64,000 bases of DNA from Limanda limanda (Eukaryota > Chordata > Actinopteri > Pleuronectiformes > Pleuronectidae): contig NW_026870425.1 in NCBI RefSeq assembly GCF_963576545.1, forward strand, positions 310,001-374,000. The letters run 5' to 3'. Positions 25,230 to 38,505 of this stretch are shown here, in pieces (position 1 is the first letter of the stretch; each line of letters opens with the position of its first letter). The notes below the pieces were generated by a model that had not been told where the DNA came from, ran no database searches, and worked only from the letters and a program-made list of their open reading frames with translations. Made by a program: the position numbers and the translations under genes.

Positions 25230-27160
25230 GTGGGGGTAGAGCCTACTTGCAAGTCTCTCCGACCTTCACAAAAAAAGTTATTCAAGAATATCTCCTCAGA
25301 TTTGGGGGAATTTCGTCGGTCGACCTCTTCCGAAGGTCGTACAAGCTCGGGGATGGTACCAATCGATCCGCAGGACCCAAATTAGTCCAGATGCAACCAC
25401 TTTCCAAGTCTCTCCGACCTTCACAAAAAAAGTTATTCAAGAATATCTCTTTCTCCTATGTGCTTTCATCCCTAACCCTAACCCTAACCCTTACGAAAGT
25501 CGGAGAAGCTCGGGGATGGTACCGATCGATGCGCGCTACCCCATTTAGTGGGGGTAGAGCCTACTTGCAAGTCTCTCCGACCTTCACAAAAAAAGTTATT
25601 CAAGAATATCTCCTCAGATTTGGGGGAATTTCGTCGGTCGACCTCTTCCGAAGGTCGTACAAGCTCGGGGATGGTACCAATCGATCCGCAGGACCCAAAT
25701 TAGTCCAGATGCAACCACTTTCCAAGTCTCTCCGACCTTCACAAAAAAAGTTATTCAAGAATATCTCTTTCTCCTATGTGCTTTCATCCCTAACCCTAAC
25801 CCTAACCCTTCCGAAAGTCGGAGAAGCTCGGGGATGGTACCGATCGATGCGCGTTACCCCATTTAGTGGGGGTAGAGCCTACTTGCAAGTCTCTCCGACC
25901 TTCACAAAAAAAGTTATTCAAGAATATCTCTTTCTCCTATGTGCTTTCATCCCTAACCCTAACCCTAACCCTTCCGAAAGTCGGAGAAGCTCAAGGATGG
26001 TACCGATCGATGCGCGCTACCCCATTTAGTGGGGGTAGAGCCTACTTGCAAGTCTCTCCGACCTTCACAAAAAAAGTTATTCAAGAATATCTCTTTCTCC
26101 TATGTGCTTTCATCCCTAACCCTAACCCTAACCCTTCCGAAAGTCGGAGAAGCTCAAGGATGGTACCGATCGATGAGCGCTACCCCATTTAGTGGGGGTA
26201 GAGCCTACTTGCAAGTCTCTCCGACCTTCACAAAAAAAGTTATTCAAGAATATCTCTTTCTCCTATGTGCTTTCATCCCTAACCCTAACCCTAACCCTTC
26301 CGAAAGTCGGAGAAGCTCAAAGATGGTACCGATCGATGCGCGCTACCCCATTTAGTGGGGGTAGAGCCTACTTGCAAGTCTCTCCGACCTTCACAAAAAA
26401 AGTTATTCAAGAATATCTCCTCAGATTTGGGGGAATTTCGTCGGTCGACCTCTTCCGAAGGTCGTACAAGCTCGGGGATGGTACCAATCGATCCGCAGGA
26501 CCCAAATTAGTCCAGATGCAACCACTTTCCAAGTCTCTCCGACCTTCACAAAAAAGTTATTCAAGAATATCTCTTTCTCCTATGTGCTTTCATCCCTAAC
26601 CCTAACCCTAACCCTTCCGAAAGTCGGAGAAGCTCGGGGATGGTACCGATCGATGCGCGCTACCCCATTTAGTGGGGGTAGAGCCTACTTGCAAGTCTCT
26701 CCGACCTTCACAAAAAAAGTTATTCAAGAATATCTCTTTCTCCTATGTGCTTTCATCCCTAACCCTAACCCTAACCCTTCCGAAAGTCGGAGAAGCTCGG
26801 GGATGGTACCGATCGATGCGCGCTACCCCATTTAGTGGGGGTAGAGCCTACTTGCAAGTCTCTCCGACCTTCACAAAAAAAGTTATTCAAGAATATCTCT
26901 TTCTCCTATGTGCTTTCATCCCTAACCCTAACCCTAACCCTTCCGAAAGTCGGAGAAGCTCAAGGATGGTACCGATCGATGCGCGCTACCCCATTTAGTG
27001 GGGGTAGAGCCTACTTGCAAGTCTCTCCGACCTTCACAAAAAAAGTTATTCAAGAATATCTCTTTCTCCTATGTGCTTTCATCCCTAACCCTAACCCTAA
27101 CCCTTCCGAAAGTCGGAGAAGCTCAAGGATGGTACCGATCGATGCGCGCTACCCCATTTA
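25230..27160 (+). repeat. 1.93-kb module, copy 2 (1931 bp)
   Basis: Full module with all diagnostic variants, including the A6 deletion (unit 26531-26692). It is directly followed by copy 3. Confidence 0.88.
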
Positions 27161-29091
27161 GTGGGGGTAGAGCCTACTTGCAAGTCTCTCCGACCTTCAC
27201 AAAAAAAGTTATTCAAGAATATCTCCTCAGATTTGGGGGAATTTCGTCGGTCGACCTCTTCCGAAGGTCGTACAAGCTCGGGGATGGTACCAATCGATCC
27301 GCAGGACCCAAATTAGTCCAGATGCAACCACTTTCCAAGTCTCTCCGACCTTCACAAAAAAAGTTATTCAAGAATATCTCTTTCTCCTATGTGCTTTCAT
27401 CCCTAACCCTAACCCTAACCCTTACGAAAGTCGGAGAAGCTCGGGGATGGTACCGATCGATGCGCGCTACCCCATTTAGTGGGGGTAGAGCCTACTTGCA
27501 AGTCTCTCCGACCTTCACAAAAAAAGTTATTCAAGAATATCTCCTCAGATTTGGGGGAATTTCGTCGGTCGACCTCTTCCGAAGGTCGTACAAGCTCGGG
27601 GATGGTACCAATCGATCCGCAGGACCCAAATTAGTCCAGATGCAACCACTTTCCAAGTCTCTCCGACCTTCACAAAAAAAGTTATTCAAGAATATCTCTT
27701 TCTCCTATGTGCTTTCATCCCTAACCCTAACCCTAACCCTTCCGAAAGTCGGAGAAGCTCGGGGATGGTACCGATCGATGCGCGTTACCCCATTTAGTGG
27801 GGGTAGAGCCTACTTGCAAGTCTCTCCGACCTTCACAAAAAAAGTTATTCAAGAATATCTCTTTCTCCTATGTGCTTTCATCCCTAACCCTAACCCTAAC
27901 CCTTCCGAAAGTCGGAGAAGCTCAAGGATGGTACCGATCGATGCGCGCTACCCCATTTAGTGGGGGTAGAGCCTACTTGCAAGTCTCTCCGACCTTCACA
28001 AAAAAAGTTATTCAAGAATATCTCTTTCTCCTATGTGCTTTCATCCCTAACCCTAACCCTAACCCTTCCGAAAGTCGGAGAAGCTCAAGGATGGTACCGA
28101 TCGATGAGCGCTACCCCATTTAGTGGGGGTAGAGCCTACTTGCAAGTCTCTCCGACCTTCACAAAAAAAGTTATTCAAGAATATCTCTTTCTCCTATGTG
28201 CTTTCATCCCTAACCCTAACCCTAACCCTTCCGAAAGTCGGAGAAGCTCAAAGATGGTACCGATCGATGCGCGCTACCCCATTTAGTGGGGGTAGAGCCT
28301 ACTTGCAAGTCTCTCCGACCTTCACAAAAAAAGTTATTCAAGAATATCTCCTCAGATTTGGGGGAATTTCGTCGGTCGACCTCTTCCGAAGGTCGTACAA
28401 GCTCGGGGATGGTACCAATCGATCCGCAGGACCCAAATTAGTCCAGATGCAACCACTTTCCAAGTCTCTCCGACCTTCACAAAAAAGTTATTCAAGAATA
28501 TCTCTTTCTCCTATGTGCTTTCATCCCTAACCCTAACCCTAACCCTTCCGAAAGTCGGAGAAGCTCGGGGATGGTACCGATCGATGCGCGCTACCCCATT
28601 TAGTGGGGGTAGAGCCTACTTGCAAGTCTCTCCGACCTTCACAAAAAAAGTTATTCAAGAATATCTCTTTCTCCTATGTGCTTTCATCCCTAACCCTAAC
28701 CCTAACCCTTCCGAAAGTCGGAGAAGCTCGGGGATGGTACCGATCGATGCGCGCTACCCCATTTAGTGGGGGTAGAGCCTACTTGCAAGTCTCTCCGACC
28801 TTCACAAAAAAAGTTATTCAAGAATATCTCTTTCTCCTATGTGCTTTCATCCCTAACCCTAACCCTAACCCTTCCGAAAGTCGGAGAAGCTCAAGGATGG
28901 TACCGATCGATGCGCGCTACCCCATTTAGTGGGGGTAGAGCCTACTTGCAAGTCTCTCCGACCTTCACAAAAAAAGTTATTCAAGAATATCTCTTTCTCC
29001 TATGTGCTTTCATCCCTAACCCTAACCCTAACCCTTCCGAAAGTCGGAGAAGCTCAAGGATGGTACCGATCGATGCGCGCTACCCCATTTA
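27161..29091 (+). repeat. 1.93-kb module, copy 3 (1931 bp)
   Basis: Same length and variants as 25230-27160, including the A6 deletion (unit 28462-28623). I saw no difference between copies 2 and 3 while reading, which suggests a very recent tandem duplication, but I did not compare every base. Confidence 0.85.
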
Positions 29092-32000
29092 GTGGGGGTA
29101 GAGCCTACTTGCAAGTCTCTCCGACCTTCACAAAAAAAGTTATTCAAGAATATCTCCTCAGATTTGGGGGAATTTCGTCGGTCGACCTCTTCCGAAGGTC
29201 GTACAAGCTCGGGGATGGTACCAATCGATCCGCAGGACCCAAATTAGTCCAGATGCAACCACTTTCCAAGTCTCTCCGACCTTCACAAAAAAAGTTATTC
29301 AAGAATATCTCTTTCTCCTATGTGCTTTCATCCCTAACCCTAACCCTAACCCTTCCGAAAGTCGGAGAAGCTCGGGGATGGTACCGATCGATGCGCGCTA
29401 CCCCATTTAGTGGGGGTAGAGCCTACTTGCAAGTCTCTCCGACCTTCACAAAAAAAGTTATTCAAGAATATCTCTTTCTCCTATGTGCTTTCATCCCTAA
29501 CCCTAACCCTAACCCTTCCGAAAGTCGGAGAAGCTCAAGGATGGTACCGATCGATGCGCGCTACCCCATTTAGTGGGGGTAGAGCCTACTTGCAAGTCTC
29601 TTCGACCTTCACAAAAAAAGTTATTCAAGAATATCTCCTCAGATTTGGGGGAATTTCGTCGGTCGACCTCTTCCGAAGGTCGTACAAGCTCGGGGATGGT
29701 ACCAATCGATCCGCAGGACCCAAATTAGTCCAGATGCAACCACTTTCCAAGTCTCTCCGACCTTCACAAAAAAAGTTATTCAAGAATATCTCTTTCTCCT
29801 ATGTGCTTTCATCCCTAACCCTAACCCTAACCCTTCCGAAAGTCGGAGAAGCTCGGGGATGGTACCGATCGATGCGCGCTACCCCATTTAGTGGGGGTAG
29901 AGCCTACTTGCAGGTCTCTCCGACCTTCACAAAAAAAGTTATTCAAGAATATCTCTTTCTCCTATGTGCTTTCATCCCTAACCCTAACCCTAACCCTTCC
30001 GAAAGTCGGAGAAGCTCAAGGATGGTACCGATCGATGCGCGCTACCCCATTTAGTGGGGGTAGAGCCTACTTGCAAGTCTCTCCGACCTTCACAAAAAAA
30101 GTTATTCAAGAATATCTCTTTCTCCTATGTGCTTTCATCCCTAACCCTAACCCTAACCCTTCCGAAAGTCGGAGAAGCTCAAGGATGGTACCGATCGATG
30201 CGCGCTACCCCATTTAGTGGGGGTAGAGCCTACTTGCAAGTCTCTCCGACCTTCACAAAAAAAGTTAGTCAAGAATATCTCTTTCTCCTATGTGCTTTCA
30301 TCCCTAACCCTAACCCTAACCCTTCCGAAAGTCGGAGAAGCTCAAGGATGGTACCGATCGATGCGCGCTACCCCATTTAGTGGGGGTAGAGCCTACTTGC
30401 AGGTCTCTCCGACCTTCACAAAAAAAGTTATTCAAGAATATCTCTTTCTCCTATGTGCTTTCATCCCTAACCCTAACCCTAACCCTTCCGAAAGTCGGAG
30501 AAGCTCAAGGATGGTACCGATCGATGCGCGCTACCCCATTAGTGGGGGTAGAGCCTACTTGCAAGTCTCTCCGACCTTCACAAAAAAAGTTATTCAAGAA
30601 TATCTCTTTCTCCTATGTGCTTTCATCCCTAACCCTAACCCTAACCCTTCCGAAAGTCGGAGAAGCTCAAGGATGGTACCGATCGATGCGCGTTACCCCA
30701 TTTAGTGGGGGTAGAGCCTACTTGCAAGTCTCTCCGACCTTCACAAAAAAAGTTATTCAAGAATATCTCCTCAGATTTGGGGGAATTTCGTCGGTCGACC
30801 TCTTCCGAAGGTCGTACAAGCTCGGGGATGGTACCAATCGATCCGCAGGACCCAAATTAGTCCAGATGCAACCACTTTCCAAGTCTCTCCGACCTTCACA
30901 AAAAAAGTTATTCAAGAATATCTCTTTCTCCTATGTGCTTTCATCCCTAACCCTAACCCTTCCGAAAGTCGGAGAAGCTCAAGGATGGTACCGATCGATG
31001 CGCGCTACCCCATTTAGTGGGGGTAGAGCCTACTTGCAAGTCTCTCCGACCTTCACAAAAAAAGTTATTCAAGAATATCTCTTTCTCCTATGTGCTTTCA
31101 TCCCTAACCCTAACCCTAACCCTTCCGAAAGTCGGAGAAGCTCGGGGATGGTACCGATCGATGCGCGCTACCCCATTTAGTGGGGGTAGAGCCTACTTGC
31201 AAGTCTCTCCGACCTTCACAAAAAAAGTTAGTCAAGAATATCTCTTTCTCCTATGTGCTTTCATCCCTAACCCTAACCCTAACCCTTCCGAAAGTCGGAG
31301 AAGCTCAAGGATGGTACCGATCGATGCGCGCTACCCCATTTAGTGGGGGTAGAGCCTACTTGCAAGTCTCTCCGACCTTCACAAAAAAAGTTATTCAAGA
31401 ATATCTCTTTCTCCTATGTGCTTTCATCCCTAACCCTAACCCTAACCCTTCCGAAAGTCGGAGAAGCTCGGGGATGGTACCGATCGATGCGCGCTACCCC
31501 ATTTAGTGGGGGTAGAGCCTACTTGCAAGTCTCTCCGACCTTCACAAAAAAAGTTATTCAAGAATATCTCTTTCTCCTATGTGCTTTCATCCCTAACCCT
31601 AACCCTAACCCTTCCGAAAGTCGGAGAAGCTTGGGGATGGTACCGATCGATGCGCGCTACCCCATTTAGTGGGGGTAGAGCCTACTTGCAAGTCTCTCCG
31701 ACCTTCACAAAAAAAGTTATTCAAGAATATCTCTTTCTCCTATGTGCTTTCATCCCTAACCCTAACCCTAACCCTTCCGAAAGTCGGAGAAGCTCAAGGA
31801 TGGTACCGATCGATGCGCGCTACCCCATTTAGTGGGGGTAGAGCCTACTTGCAAGTCTCTCCGACCTTCACAAAAAAAGTTATTCAAGAATATCTCTTTC
31901 TCCTATGTGCTTTCATCCCTAACCCTAACCCTAACCCTTCCGAAAGTCGGAGAAGCTCAAGGATGGTACCGATCGATGCGCGCTACCCCATTTAGTGGGG

Positions 32001-32469
32001 GTAGAGCCTACTTGCAAGTCTCTCCGACCTTCACAAAAAAAGTTATTTAAGAATATCTCCTCAGATTTGGGGGAATTTCGTCGGTCGACCTCTTCCGAAG
32101 GTCGTACAAGCTCGGGGATGGTACCAATCGATCTGCAGGACCCAAATTAGTCCAGATGCAACCACTTTCCAAGTCTCTCCGACCTTCACAAAAAAAGTTA
32201 TTCAAGAATATCTCTTTCTCCTATGTGCTTTCATCCCTAACCCTAACCCTTCCGAAAGTCGGAGAAGCTCAAGGATGGTACCGATCGATGCGCGCTACCC
32301 CATTTAGTGGGGGTAGAGCCTACTTGCAAGTCTCTCCGACCTTCACAAAAAAAGTTATTCAAGAATATCTCTTTCTCCTATGTGCTTTCATCCCTAACCC
32401 TAACCCTAACCCTTCCGAAAGGCGGAGAAGCTCAAGGATGGTACCGATAGATGCGCGCTACCCCATTTA
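29092..32469 (+). repeat. Transition zone between region I and region II families
   Basis: Ordinary region I units (B+A) give way to long A runs: six A ending at 30705 and seven ending at 31995. New variants appear here that recur in region II: TTGCAGGTC (after 29891 and 30380), GTTAGTCAAG (after 30217 and 31180), GTTATTTAAG and ATCTGCAG (after 31995). A one-base loss in the A head (CCCCATTAGTGG) makes a 162-bp A ending at 30562. The first unit with the GGCGG/GATAGATG markers ends this zone. Confidence 0.75.
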
Positions 32470-33419
32470 GTGGGGGTAGAGCCTACTTGCAAGTCTCTCC
32501 GACCTTCACAAAAAACGTTATTCAAGAATATCTCTTTCTCCTATGTGCTTTCATCCCTAACCCTAACCCTTCCGAAAGTCGGAGAAGCTCAAGGATGGTA
32601 CCGATCGATGCGCGTTACCCCATTTAGTGGGGGTAGAGCCTACTTGCAAGTCTCTCCGACCTTCACAAAAAAAGTTATTCAAGAATATCTCCTCAGATTT
32701 GGGGGAATTTCGTCGGTCGACCTCTTCCAAAGGTCGTACAAGCTCGGGGATGGTACCAATCGATCCGCAGGACCCAAATTAGTCCAGATGCAACCACTTT
32801 TCAAGTCTCTCCGACCTTCACAAAAAAAGTTATTCAAGAATATCTCTTTCTCCTATGTGCTTTCATCCCTAACCCTAACCCTAACCCTTCCGAAAGTCGG
32901 AGAAGCTCGGGGATGGTACCGATCGATGCGCGCTACCCCATTTAGTGGGGGTAGAGCCTACTTGCAAGTCTCTCCGACCTTCACAAAAAAAGTTATTCAA
33001 GAATATCTCCTCAGATTTGGGGGAATTTCGTCGGTCGACCTCTTCCGAAGGTCGTACAAGCTCGGGGATGGTACCAATCGATCTGCAGGACCCAAATTAG
33101 TCCAGATGCAACCACTTTCCAAGTCTCTCCGACCTTCACAAAAAAAGTTATTCAAGAATATCTCTTTCTCCTATGTGCTTTCATCCCTAACCCTAACCCT
33201 TCCGAAAGTCGGAGAAGCTCAAGGATGGTACCGATCGATGCGCGCTACCCCATTTAGTGGGGGTAGAGCCTACTTGCAAGTCTCTCCGACCTTCACAAAA
33301 AAAGTTATTCAAGAATATCTCTTTCTCCTATGTGCTTTCATCCCTAACCCTAACCCTAACCCTTCCGAAAGGCGGAGAAGCTCAAGGATGGTACCGATAG
33401 ATGCGCGCTACCCCATTTA
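32470..33419 (+). repeat. Region II unit, short form (950 bp)
   Basis: Order: A2 (AAAAAACG), B (CCAAAGG), A, B (ATCTGCAG), A2, A (GGCGG/GATAGATG). It equals the 1268-bp unit minus one B+A dimer. Confidence 0.85.
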
Positions 33420-34687
33420 GTGGGGGTAGAGCCTACTTGCAAGTCTCTCCGACCTTCACAAAAAACGTTATTCAAGAATATCTCTTTCTCCTATGTGCTT
33501 TCATCCCTAACCCTAACCCTTCCGAAAGTCGGACAAGCTCAAGGATGGTACCGATCGATGCGCGTTACCCCATTTAGTGGGGGTAGAGCCTACTTGCAAG
33601 TCTCTCCGACCTTCACAAAAAAAGTTATTCAAGAATATCTCCTCAGATTTGGGGGAATTTCGTCGGTCGACCTCTTCCAAAGGTCGTACAAGCTCGGGGA
33701 TGGTACCAATCGATCCGCAGGACCCAAATTAGTCCAGATGCAACCACTTTTCAAGTCTCTCCGACCTTCACAAAAAAAGTTATTCAAGAATATCTCTTTC
33801 TCCTATGTGCTTTCATCCCTAACCCTAACCCTAACCCTTCCGAAAGTCGGAGAAGCTCGGGGATGGTACCGATCGATGCGCGCTACCCCATTTAGTGGGG
33901 GTAGAGCCTACTTGCAAGTCTCTCCGACCTTCACAAAAAAAGTTATTCAAGAATATCTCCTCAGATTTGGGGGAATTTCGTCGGTCGACCAGTTCCGAAG
34001 GTCGTACAAGCTCGGGGATGGTACCAATCGATCTGCAGGACCCAAATTAGTCCAGATGCAACCACTTTCCAAGTCTCTCCGACCTTCACAAAAAAAGTTA
34101 TTCAAGAATATCTCTTTCTCCTATGTGCTTTCATCCCTAACCCTAACCCTAACCCTTCCGAAAGTCGGAGAAGCTCAAGGATGGTACCGATCGTTGCGCG
34201 CTACCCCATTTAGTGGGGGTAGAGCCTACTTGCAAGTCTCTCCGACCTTCACAAAAAAAGTTATTCAAGAATATCTCCTCAGATTTGGGGGAATTTCGTC
34301 GGTCGACCTCTTCCGAAGGTCGTACAAGCTCGGGGATGGTACCAATCGATCCGCAGGACCCAAATTAGTCCAGATGCAACCACTTTCCAAGTCTCTCCGA
34401 CCTTCACAAAAAAAGTTATTCAAGAATATCTCTTTCTCCTATGTGCTTTCATCCCTAACCCTAACCCTTCCGAAAGTCGGAGAAGCTCAAGGATGGTACC
34501 GATCGATGCGCGCTACCCCATTTAGTGGGGGTAGAGCCTACTTGCAAGTCTCTCCGACCTTCACAAAAAAAGTTATTCAAGAATATCTCTTTCTCCTATG
34601 TGCTTTCATCCCTAACCCTAACCCTAACCCTTCCGAAAGGCGGAGAAGCTCAAGGATGGTACCGATAGATGCGCGCTACCCCATTTA
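33420..34687 (+). repeat. 1268-bp higher-order unit, copy 1
   Basis: Eight monomers: A2 (AAAAAACG), B (CCAAAGG), A, B, A (GATCGTTGCG), B, A2, A (GGCGG/GATAGATG). Private variants here are CGGACAAGCTC in the first A2 and GACCAGTTCC in the second B. Confidence 0.9.
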
Positions 34688-37237
34688 GTGGGGGTAGAGC
34701 CTACTTGCAAGTCTCTCCGACCTTCACAAAAAACGTTATTCAAGAATATCTCTTTCTCCTATGTGCTTTCATCCCTAACCCTAACCCTTCCGAAAGTCGG
34801 AGAAGCTCAAGGATGGTACCGGTCGATGCGCGTTACCCCATTTAGTGGGGGTAGAGCCTACTTGCAAGTCTCTCCGACCTTCACAAAAAAAGTTATTCAA
34901 GAATATCTCCTCAGATTTGGGGGAATTTCGTCGGTCGACCTCTTCCAAAGGTCGTACAAGCTCGGGGATGGTACCAATCGATCCGCAGGACCCAAATTAG
35001 TCCAGATGCAACCACTTTTCAAGTCTCTCCGACCTTCACAAAAAAAGTTATTCAAGAATATCTCTTTCTCCTATGTGCTTTCATCCCTAACCCTAACCCT
35101 AACCCTTCCGAAAGTCGGAGAAGCTCGGGGATGGTACCGATCGATGCGCGCTACCCCATTTAGTGGGGGTAGAGCCTACTTGCAAGTCTCTCCGACCTTC
35201 ACAAAAAAAGTTATTCAAGAATATCTCCTCAGATTTGGGGGAATTTCGTCGGTCGACCTCTTCCGAAGGTCGTACAAGCTCGGGGATGGTACCAATCGAT
35301 CCGCAGGACCCAAATTAGTCCAGATGCAACCACTTTCCAAGTCTCTCCGACCTTCACAAAAAAAGTTATTCAAGAATATCTCTTTCTCCTATGTGCTTTC
35401 ATCCCTAACCCTAACCCTAACCCTTCCGAAAGTCGGAGAAGCTCAAGGATGGTACCGATCGATGCGCGCTACCCCATTTAGTGGGGGTAGAGCCTACTTG
35501 CAAGTCTCTCCGACCTTCACAAAAAAAGTTATTCAAGAATATCTCCTCAGATTTGGGGGAATTTCGTCGGTCGACCTCTTCCGAAGGTCGTACAAGCTCG
35601 GGGATGGTACCAATCGATCCGCAGGACCCAAATTAGTCCAGATGCAACCACTTTCCAAGTCTCTCCGACCTTCACAAAAAAAGTTATTCAAGAATATCTC
35701 TTTCTCCTATGTGCTTTCATCCCTAACCCTAACCCTAACCCTTCCGAAAGTCGGAGAAGCTCAAGGATGGTACCGATCGATGCGCGCTACCCCATTTAGT
35801 GGGGGTAGAGCCTACTTGCAAGTCTCTCCGACCTTCACAAAAAAAGTTATTCAAGAATATCTCCTCAGATTTGGGGGAATTTCGTCGGTCGACCTCTTCC
35901 GAAGGTCGTACAAGCTCGGGGATGGTACCAATCGATCCGCAGGACCCAAATTAGTCCAGATGCAACCACTTTCCAAGTCTCTCCGACCTTCACAAAAAAA
36001 GTTATTCAAGAATATCTCTTTCTCCTATGTGCTTTCATCCCTAACCCTAACCCTAACCCTTCCGAAAGTCGGAGAAGCTCGGGGATGGTACCGATCGATG
36101 CGCGCTACCCCATTTAGTGGGGGTAGAGCCTACTTGCAAGTCTCTCCGACCTTCACAAAAAAAGTTATTCAAGAATATCTCTTTCTCCTATGTGCTTTCA
36201 TCCCTAACCCTAACCCTAACCCTTCCGAAAGTCGGAGAAGCTCGGGGATGGTACCGATCGATGCGCGCTACCCCATTTAGTGGGGGTAGAGCCTACTTGC
36301 AAGTCTCTCCGACCTTCACAAAAAAAGTTATTCAAGAATATCTCTTTCTCCTATGTGCTTTCATCCCTAACCCTAACCCTAACCCTTCCGAAAGTCGGAG
36401 AAGCTCGGGGATGGTACCGATCGATGCGCGCTACCCCATTTAGTGGGGGTAGAGCCTACTTGCAAGTCTCTCCGACCTTCACAAAAAAAGTTATTCAAGA
36501 ATATCTCTTTCTCCTATGTGCTTTCATCCCTAACCCTAACCCTAACCCTTCCGAAAGTCGGAGAAGCTCAAGGATGGTACCGATCGATGCGCGCTACCCC
36601 ATTTAGTGGGGGTAGAGCCTACTTGCAAGTCTCTCCGACCTTCACAAAAAAAGTTATTCAAGAATATCTCTTTCTCCTATGTGCTTTCATCCCTAACCCT
36701 AACCCTAACCCTTCCGAAAGTCGGAGAAGCTCAAGGATGGTACCGATCGATGCGCGCTACCCCATTTAGTGGGGGTAGAGCCTACTTGCAAGTCTCTCCG
36801 ACCTTCACAAAAAAAGTTATTTAAGAATATCTCCTCAGATTTGGGGGAATTTCGTCGGTCGACCTCTTCCGAAGGTCGTACAAGCTCGGGGATGGTACCA
36901 ATCGATCCGCAGGACCCAAATTAGTCCAGATGCAACCACTTTCCAAGTCTCTCCGACCTTCACAAAAAAAGTTATTCAAGAATATCTCTTTCTCCTATGT
37001 GCTTTCATCCCTAACCCTAACCCTTCCGAAAGTCGGAGAAGCTCAAGGATGGTACCGATCGATGCGCGCTACCCCATTTAGTGGGGGTAGAGCCTACTTG
37101 CAAGTCTCTCCGACCTTCACAAAAAAAGTTATTCAAGAATATCTCTTTCTCCTATGTGCTTTCATCCCTAACCCTAACCCTTCCGAAAGGCGGAGAAGCT
37201 CAAGGATGGTACCGATAGATGCGCGCTACCCCATTTA
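34688..37237 (+). repeat. Region II long unit (2550 bp)
   Basis: It begins like the 1268-bp unit but has four B+A dimers in a row, then four further A units, then B, A2 and a GGCGG A with only two telomeric units. The four consecutive 318-bp dimers create a chance open frame of 530 codons (34688-36280). A private GGTCGATGCG change lies near 34821. Confidence 0.85.
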
Positions 37238-38505
37238 GTGGGGGTAGAGCCTACTTGCAAGTCTCTCCGACCTTCACAAAAAACGTTATTCAAGAATATC
37301 TCTTTCTCCTATGTGCTTTCATCCCTAACCCTAACCCTTCCGAAAGTCGGAGAAGCTCAAGGATGGTACCGATCGATGCGCGTTACCCCATTTAGTGGGG
37401 GTAGAGCCTACTTGCAAGTCTCTCCGACCTTCACAAAAAAAGTTATTCAAGAATATCTCCTCAGATTTGGGGGAATTTCGTCGGTCGACCTCTTCCAAAG
37501 GTCGTACAAGCTCGGGGATGGTACCAATCGATCCGCAGGACCCAAATTAGTCCAGATGCAACCACTTTTCAAGTCTCTCCGACCTTCACAAAAAAAGTTA
37601 TTCAAGAATATCTCTTTCTCCTATGTGCTTTCATCCCTAACCCTAACCCTAACCCTTCCGAAAGTCGGAGAAGCTCGGGGATGGTACCGATCGATGCGCG
37701 CTACCCCATTTAGTGGGGGTAGAGCCTACTTGCAAGTCTCTCCGACCTTCACAAAAAAAGTTATTCAAGAATATCTCCTCAGATTTGGGGGAATTTCGTC
37801 GGTCGACCTCTTCCAAAGGTCGTACAAGCTCGGGGATGGTACCAATCGATCCGCAGGACCCAAATTAGTCCAGATGCAACCACTTTCCAAGTCTCTCCGA
37901 CCTTCACAAAAAAAGTTATTCAAGAATATCTCTTTCTCCTATGTGCTTTCATCCCTAACCCTAACCCTAACCCTTCCGAAAGTCGGAGAAGCTCAAGGAT
38001 GGTACCGATCGTTGCGCGCTACCCCATTTAGTGGGGGTAGAGCCTACTTGCAAGTCTCTCCGACCTTCACAAAAAAAGTTATTCAAGAATATCTCCTCAG
38101 ATTTGGGGGAATTTCGTCGGTCGACCTCTTCCGAAGGTCGTACAAGCTCGGGGATGGTACCAATCGATCCGCAGGACCCAAATTAGTCCAGATGCAACCA
38201 CTTTCCAAGTCTCTCCGACCTTCACAAAAAAAGTTATTCAAGAATATCTCTTTCTCCTATGTGCTTTCATCCCTAACCCTAACCCTTCCGAAAGTCGGAG
38301 AAGCTCAAGGATGGTACCGATCGATGCGCGCTACCCCATTTAGTGGGGGTAGAGCCTACTTGCAAGTCTCTCCGACCTTCACAAAAAAAGTTATTCAAGA
38401 ATATCTCTTTCTCCTATGTGCTTTCATCCCTAACCCTAACCCTAACCCTTCCGAAAGGCGGAGAAGCTCAAGGATGGTACCGATAGATGCGCGCTACCCC
38501 ATTTA
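37238..38505 (+). repeat. 1268-bp higher-order unit, copy 2
   Basis: Same eight-monomer order as copy 1. Here the second B also carries CTTCCAAAGG, which in the other copies is limited to the first B. This suggests local conversion between neighbouring B units. Confidence 0.88.

Noticed and set aside
34688..36280. 530-codon open frame, and several 316- to 424-codon frames at 32470-58479
   Set aside because: They start at the GTG of the A head, consist only of monomer translations, and end whenever two A units adjoin, because A shifts the frame by one. The same DNA is open in overlapping frames. There is no promoter, codon bias or recognisable domain.
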